From positions 1 to 9,835 of the forward strand of contig JAOZLN010000063.1 in NCBI GenBank assembly GCA_029934845.1: a stretch of DNA of 9,835 bases. The letters are read 5' to 3'. Below, piece after piece: positions 6,758-9,835 of this stretch; positions within the stretch are counted from its first letter, which is position 1; each line of letters opens with the position of its first letter. The DNA comes from Candidatus Sabulitectum sp. (lineage in GTDB: Bacteria; Fermentibacterota; Fermentibacteria; Fermentibacterales; JCC-6). A program made the translations under genes and the position numbers. The notes below the pieces were generated by a model. That model searched no databases. It was not told the DNA's origin and saw nothing but the letters and a program-made list of their open reading frames with translations.

Positions 6758-7381
6758 TTGAAAAGAATTTTGTTTATCCTTATGCTGATCTGTGCCGCAG
6801 CTTCTTTTGCCGGCCGACTTGAGATCACGAATGATACTGGAAGCTACGCGTTCTACTATGTGAATATCTCGCTTTCATCCTCAGATTCCTGGGGTGATGA
6901 CCAGTTGGGTTCAAGCGAGACCATCAGTCCCGGAAACACCAGGTCATTTCGTCTTAACAACGGTACATATGATATAAAGATCGAAGATGAAGATGGCGAC
7001 GAGTACATATTCTGGAATGTTGATGTGAGCGGAACAGTTGATCTGTATGTTAGTCTCAGCGACCTTGGCGAACAGGACTGGGGAAGCAGTGCTTCCGTTG
7101 GATCTTCCAGTGGAGGAATGGCACCGATCACAATAGAGAACGATCTTGGCAGCTGGACTATCTGGTATGTTTACGGTGATCCAAGCGATTCTCCATGGGG
7201 TGACGATCGTCTTGGCTCAGACCTTCTTGATCCAGGCGAGAGCTTGACTTTCTATGTCCCTGCAGGACACTATTATGATTTCAAATGTGTAGATGAAGAT
7301 GATGATGTGTATACCTTATGGGAAGTATGGGTTGATGAGGATGGTTTCTACTGGAGTGTAGAACTCTCCGATATGGACTAG
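6758..7381 (+). CDS. Secreted protein with two tandem copies of an acidic beta-rich domain
   Basis: A 207-residue exported protein starting at TTG. Residues 1-18 (MKRILFILMLICAAASFA) form a Sec signal peptide with a likely signal peptidase I cut after Ala18. The mature part is two copies of one domain of about 83 residues: 21-103 and 124-207, joined by a Gly/Ser-rich linker (about 109-122). Each copy has an I-x-N-D-x-G-S opening, a WGDD-x-LGS block (45-52 and 147-154), a PG turn, a Y-D segment and an acidic cluster (EDEDGDEY, DEDDDVY) followed by W-x-V. Alternating hydrophobic residues suggest beta-sandwich domains, and the Asp clusters could bind calcium, which is inference. No catalytic motif is seen. 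The pattern resembles small secreted or periplasmic domains of unknown function found across Gram-negative bacteria. It is divergent from the Fe-S operon and ends at a strong hairpin, so it is probably monocistronic. Confidence 0.85.
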   Translation: MKRILFILMLICAAASFAGRLEITNDTGSYAFYYVNISLSSSDSWGDDQLGSSETISPGNTRSFRLNNGTYDIKIEDEDGDEYIFWNVDVSGTVDLYVSLSDLGEQDWGSSASVGSSSGGMAPITIENDLGSWTIWYVYGDPSDSPWGDDRLGSDLLDPGESLTFYVPAGHYYDFKCVDEDDDVYTLWEVWVDEDGFYWSVELSDMD

Positions 7382-7402
7382 TTCTTTCTATGTGATAGTT
7401 TT

Positions 7403-7434
7403 AAAAGGGGGTCGGTTTCACCGGCTCCCTTTTT
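7403..7434 (+). terminator. Bidirectional terminator shared by the secreted-protein gene and nth
   Basis: A stem of about 13 bp (AAAAGGGGG-T-CGG at 7403-7415 with CCG-G-CTCCCTTTT at 7421-7433, two G-T wobbles) has a 5-base loop and a T run at 7430-7434. It follows the plus-strand stop by 21 bases. On the minus strand it is followed by a TTTT. The nth stop codon (7418-7420) lies in its loop, so the one element can end both convergent transcripts. Confidence 0.82.
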
Positions 7435-8050
7435 CTGAATAAGGGCAGATATCACGGAGTGTACAGGCTGAGCAGAGAGGTTTTCGAGCTTTGCATATCT
7501 GCCTGCCGTGGGTTATCAGCCGGTGACAGAATATGGTCTGCTCTGTCTCGGGAATTATTTTTTTCAAAGCGAACTCTATTTTTGCAGGATCTGTTTCTTC
7601 TGTTAAACCCAGTCTTCCAGAAAGACGTTTGACATGTGTATCAACAGTGATTGCCGGTTTCCCGAATATTTCTCCCATAATGACATTGGCAGTTTTTCTG
7701 CCCACTCCTGGTATTTTTACAAGCTCGTCGATGGAATCCCGCAGTCCGAATTCTGACATGTATCCCGCAGCTTTTACTATGAATTTCGCTTTGTTCCTGA
7801 AAAGACCGATTGTTTTCAGTATTTCCTCCACGCTGGACAGGTCTGCTGAAGACAGTTTCTCCATGGTGGAATACCTTTTCCACAGCAGGGGTGTTACTTT
7901 GTTTACTGCCGCATCGGTTGTTTGTGCAGAGAGGATAGTAGCCACTACAAGTCTTTCCGGTATCCCGGAATACTTCAACATACATTCCGCATGGGTGTAG
8001 AGCTTTTCCAGCTCTCTGATGATAATGCCTGTTCTTTCTTCCTTTTTCAT
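7418..8050 (-). CDS. nth: Endonuclease III (base excision repair DNA glycosylase/AP lyase)
   Basis: A 210-residue protein, the length of E. coli Nth (211). It removes oxidised pyrimidines from DNA and cuts the strand at the abasic site by beta-elimination. The helix-hairpin-helix is VKIPGVGRKTANV (111-123), with catalytic Lys119; the catalytic aspartate is Asp137 in ITVDTHVKRLSGRLGL. The C-terminal [4Fe-4S] loop has Cys186, Cys193, Cys196 and Cys202 in the exact C-x6-C-x2-C-x5-C spacing. LSAQTTDAAVN (40-50) is the usual substrate-pocket segment. I chose the ATG at 8050 (MKKEERTGI) over an in-frame start at 8110: it gives the family length, has AAGGG just upstream, and the longer form would overlap the divergent gene. 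It is transcribed away from the RmlC-like gene across a 53-base gap. Nothing is atypical. Confidence 0.96.
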   Translation of the reverse strand: MKKEERTGIIIRELEKLYTHAECMLKYSGIPERLVVATILSAQTTDAAVNKVTPLLWKRYSTMEKLSSADLSSVEEILKTIGLFRNKAKFIVKAAGYMSEFGLRDSIDELVKIPGVGRKTANVIMGEIFGKPAITVDTHVKRLSGRLGLTEETDPAKIEFALKKIIPETEQTIFCHRLITHGRQICKARKPLCSACTLRDICPYSEKGSR

Positions 8051-8071
8051 CTGTAGTCCCTTTTGTATAAT
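8044..8071 (+). promoter_or_regulatory. Candidate promoter for the RmlC-like gene with perfect TATAAT
   Basis: TATAAT at 8066-8071 with TTTTCA (8044-8049, four of six to TTGACA) at a 16-base spacing. The predicted transcript starts near 8078 and leaves a leader of about 26 bases. The -35 box overlaps the nth start codon on the other strand, so the two divergent genes may affect each other's initiation. Confidence 0.45.
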
Positions 8072-8103
8072 TGCGCAGTAGTCGAAACTCTGGAAAGGAA
8101 TCC

Positions 8104-8676
8104 ATGTCACTCAATATTGCTCAATTTGCCAGGAAAATCCATGGTGTTGAATTCAGACAATGCAGAACATTCCCGGATAACAGGGGAAGCTTTACCGAAG
8201 TCTTTCGTTCCGAATGGCCCGGGGGTGTTCATTATGGAGATGAAATTCAGCTGAATCTGTCCCGTTCCGTGAAGGGTTCAATTAGAGGTCTTCATTTTCA
8301 TCACAGACAGAGCGACTGGTGGATTCCTGTATCAGGTACTCTTCAGATCGTTCTTGCAGACCTTAGAGTTAATTCACCGACTTTTATGAATACTGTTGCG
8401 GTAAAAATATGCAGCAGTGAATCAATCTGTCTTCTTATTCCTCCGGGAGTTGCTCACGGCTTTCTTGCACTGGATGATATCAGTCTGATCTATGCAGTGA
8501 ACAGATACTACGATGGTGGAGATGAACAGGGTGTGGCATGGAATGATCCCGCTTTGAACATTCAGTGGGATATTTCCGATCCAGTGCTCTCCGACAGAGA
8601 TATGAACAACCCATCAGTAAAGGATCTTCAGATTGGTGGATTGCTCCCTGAATTCAGGGACAGCAGAATACTATAG
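8104..8676 (+). CDS. dTDP-4-dehydrorhamnose 3,5-epimerase family cupin
   Basis: A 190-residue RmlC-family cupin. Typical members epimerise C3 and C5 of dTDP-4-keto-6-deoxyglucose on the way to dTDP-rhamnose for cell-surface polysaccharide. Seen here: DNRGSFTEVFR (25-35), SIRGLHFHHRQ (59-69) with the catalytic His64, LADLR (84-88), IPPGVAHGFLAL (112-123), NRYYDGGDEQGVAWNDPALNIQW (133-155) with a probable catalytic Tyr at 135 or 136, and LSDRD with the partner Asp near 166. Between them, the usual Q-x-K-L-V segment is replaced by QSDWWIPVSG, a variant seen in the broader epimerase-like branch, so true RmlC activity is not assured; 3-epimerase or 5-epimerase activity on another NDP-sugar is possible. 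The ATG at 8104 has AAGGA 4 bases upstream and fits the family length better than an upstream TTG at 8071. No other rml genes are nearby. Confidence 0.88.
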   Translation: MSLNIAQFARKIHGVEFRQCRTFPDNRGSFTEVFRSEWPGGVHYGDEIQLNLSRSVKGSIRGLHFHHRQSDWWIPVSGTLQIVLADLRVNSPTFMNTVAVKICSSESICLLIPPGVAHGFLALDDISLIYAVNRYYDGGDEQGVAWNDPALNIQWDISDPVLSDRDMNNPSVKDLQIGGLLPEFRDSRIL

Positions 8677-9777
8677 ATCCCAGTCAAAAGAAGGTTCTGG
8701 AAGATTCAGTGTTTTGTCCAGCTCTTCCAGCAGGGAAGATGGTGCTGTGATCTTGTCTGTGTAAGGAAGCATAGAAGGTTTTGCTGTTCCTGTCCATAGT
8801 TTTGAAAAGGTATTCACCGAGCACTTCATTACTGGAAGTCCCTCAGTAATACCGAGTTCAGCATTTGATTCACTTGAGAATCTGATGGTGTACTCTCCGC
8901 CGCACCCTTTCCATTCAAATGAAGAGTCGAGGTACTTTTCAACCGGATCTGTCAGGATCAGATTGAAACTACACTCTTTTCCCACACAATTCATTCCATC
9001 TATGCATTTTCTCAAATCCAGAATTCTTCCCTGGGACCAGCTGCCTGTTCTTATGCCGACTTTGTGTCCAGCAGATCCGGTACTTTGACGATTGGTTGAA
9101 ATGGGTTTCCTGAGCAATGACTGGAACTGAATCCCAGGAGGTTCCTGCAAACTGACAATATCTATCTGATCTCCGAAGGATTTAATTGAAAGAAGAATGT
9201 CTTTGAATTGGCCGGGCGTCTGGAAGGCCATCCAGATCACACTCATTGGTCCATGCTCTCCTTTGACGGATCTTACCACATAATGATGAGTCATTTCTCC
9301 ATTTTTATTTCTGAAACCGATTGCGAATGTTTTTTTGTTTATTTCCATATCAGCCCTGGTTATAACTGGTGGAAGATTTACTGAGCCGTGGTAGCGAAGC
9401 CGATTGATTCTGCTCTGGTGGATATCCTGCCAGCTCTCCTTTCCCAGCCTGACCGGATCTGATGAAAAGAAGCCGGACAGCATCAGTTCAGACGGTCTGA
9501 ATTCAGCAATTCTTGTATAGGGATAATTTGCAAAACCCAGTCTGTCGTAGAAACCCTGCTCGAACATTCCAAGCCCGGCGAAGGCTTCACCTCTTTCTGC
9601 ACCGCGAGCAAGAAGTTCTGCTGTTAGAGTGCCTGCAAACCCCAGTTTTCTTCCATGCAGGGCAACCGTTACAGCTGATATTGCGCAGAAGGGAATGTCC
9701 TGTGAATGAGCGGCATGGCGGAAGGTTCCAGAGTGAGCAAGGCCCAGTGCAACCACATCATTAAAATGTTCACCCAC
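8671..9777 (-). CDS. GNAT acetyltransferase, Eis-like (N-terminus missing or frameshifted)
   Basis: The open frame gives 368 residues from a GTG at 9777. The GNAT domain shows ISAVTVALHGRKLGFAGTLTAELL (33-56), whose R-x-x-G-x-A signature (43-48) binds acetyl-CoA, and GFYDRLGFA (75-83), matching the E-x-x-x-Y-x-R-x-G-[YF] segment of Eis whose Tyr acts as general acid. A second GNAT-like region and a C-terminal SCP2-like domain (about 265-368, with SKLWTGTAKP and an ending in FDWDL) follow, as in the Eis family; in Eis the C-terminal carboxylate takes part in catalysis. Eis members acetylate lysines, polyamines or aminoglycosides; the substrate here is unknown. The first strand and helices of the fold, roughly 40-50 residues, are absent from this frame. 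The GTG has no Shine-Dalgarno sequence, and a TAA lies in frame 13 codons upstream. The gene probably continues past the right edge in another frame. Its stop overlaps the RmlC-like stop by 6 bases. Confidence 0.85.
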   Translation of the reverse strand: MGEHFNDVVALGLAHSGTFRHAAHSQDIPFCAISAVTVALHGRKLGFAGTLTAELLARGAERGEAFAGLGMFEQGFYDRLGFANYPYTRIAEFRPSELMLSGFFSSDPVRLGKESWQDIHQSRINRLRYHGSVNLPPVITRADMEINKKTFAIGFRNKNGEMTHHYVVRSVKGEHGPMSVIWMAFQTPGQFKDILLSIKSFGDQIDIVSLQEPPGIQFQSLLRKPISTNRQSTGSAGHKVGIRTGSWSQGRILDLRKCIDGMNCVGKECSFNLILTDPVEKYLDSSFEWKGCGGEYTIRFSSESNAELGITEGLPVMKCSVNTFSKLWTGTAKPSMLPYTDKITAPSSLLEELDKTLNLPEPSFDWDL

Positions 9778-9835
9778 AAGAGCATCAGCAGAATCAAACC
9801 AGAGATTTGCAAGTTATTCCTGCCCATTCATAAGC

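Noticed and set aside
8051..8110. Upstream start for endonuclease III at 8110
   Set aside because: It would add 20 residues without family support and overlap the divergent gene's start and promoter. The ATG at 8050 gives the standard length and has a ribosome binding site.
1..9835. tRNA, rRNA, CRISPR array, prophage or transposon signatures
   Set aside because: No regularly spaced repeats, no cloverleaf-like gene with a CCA end and no transposase, integrase or phage proteins were seen on either strand by eye. A covariance-model scan was not possible.

Overview
The window is ordinary protein-coding DNA from an uncultured-type, Gram-negative-looking bacterium. It holds ten protein genes, no RNA genes and no mobile elements. 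Type IV pilins, a lipobox-bearing six-bladed propeller lipoprotein and a secreted acidic repeat protein point to a cell with an outer envelope. The propeller lipoprotein style and the moderate GC content would fit the FCB group or neighbouring candidate phyla such as Fermentibacteria, Aegiribacteria or Cloacimonetes. That placement is a guess from style, because no marker gene is present.

Layout. From 1 to 766 (+) lie two tandem type IV pilin-like genes, the first cut by the window edge, closed by a hairpin terminator. From 807 to 1934 (-) lies a lipoprotein with a six-bladed beta-propeller. From 2075 to 6570 (-) lies a tight four-gene operon read from right to left: a DUF362 protein, a radical SAM protein with a SPASM-like C-terminus, a SucC-like ATP-grasp acyl-CoA ligase subunit carrying a C-terminal FixX-type [4Fe-4S] domain, and a SucD-like CoA-binding subunit. 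The operon ends in a strong rho-independent terminator. From 6758 to 7381 (+) lies a secreted protein made of two copies of one domain, with a TTG start. From 7418 to 8050 (-) lies endonuclease III, and from 8104 to 8676 (+), divergent from it, an RmlC-family cupin. From 8671 to the right edge (-) lies an Eis-like GNAT acetyltransferase that appears frameshifted or lacks its N-terminus.

How the genes work together. Only the four-gene operon is clearly a functional unit. Its junctions are ATGA, a 1-base gap and TAATG, each with its own Shine-Dalgarno sequence, so its products are probably made in proportion. The two ligase subunits should form an ADP-forming acyl-CoA synthetase-type complex: the phosphohistidine is kept, but parts of the ATP-grasp and CoA-ligase core are altered and an iron-sulfur domain is fused on. 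Pairing this with a radical SAM enzyme and a DUF362 protein is the most interesting signal in the window. It suggests a redox-linked or Fe-S-dependent acyl-CoA pathway whose substrate cannot be read from the sequence. The other genes look like unrelated single transcription units.
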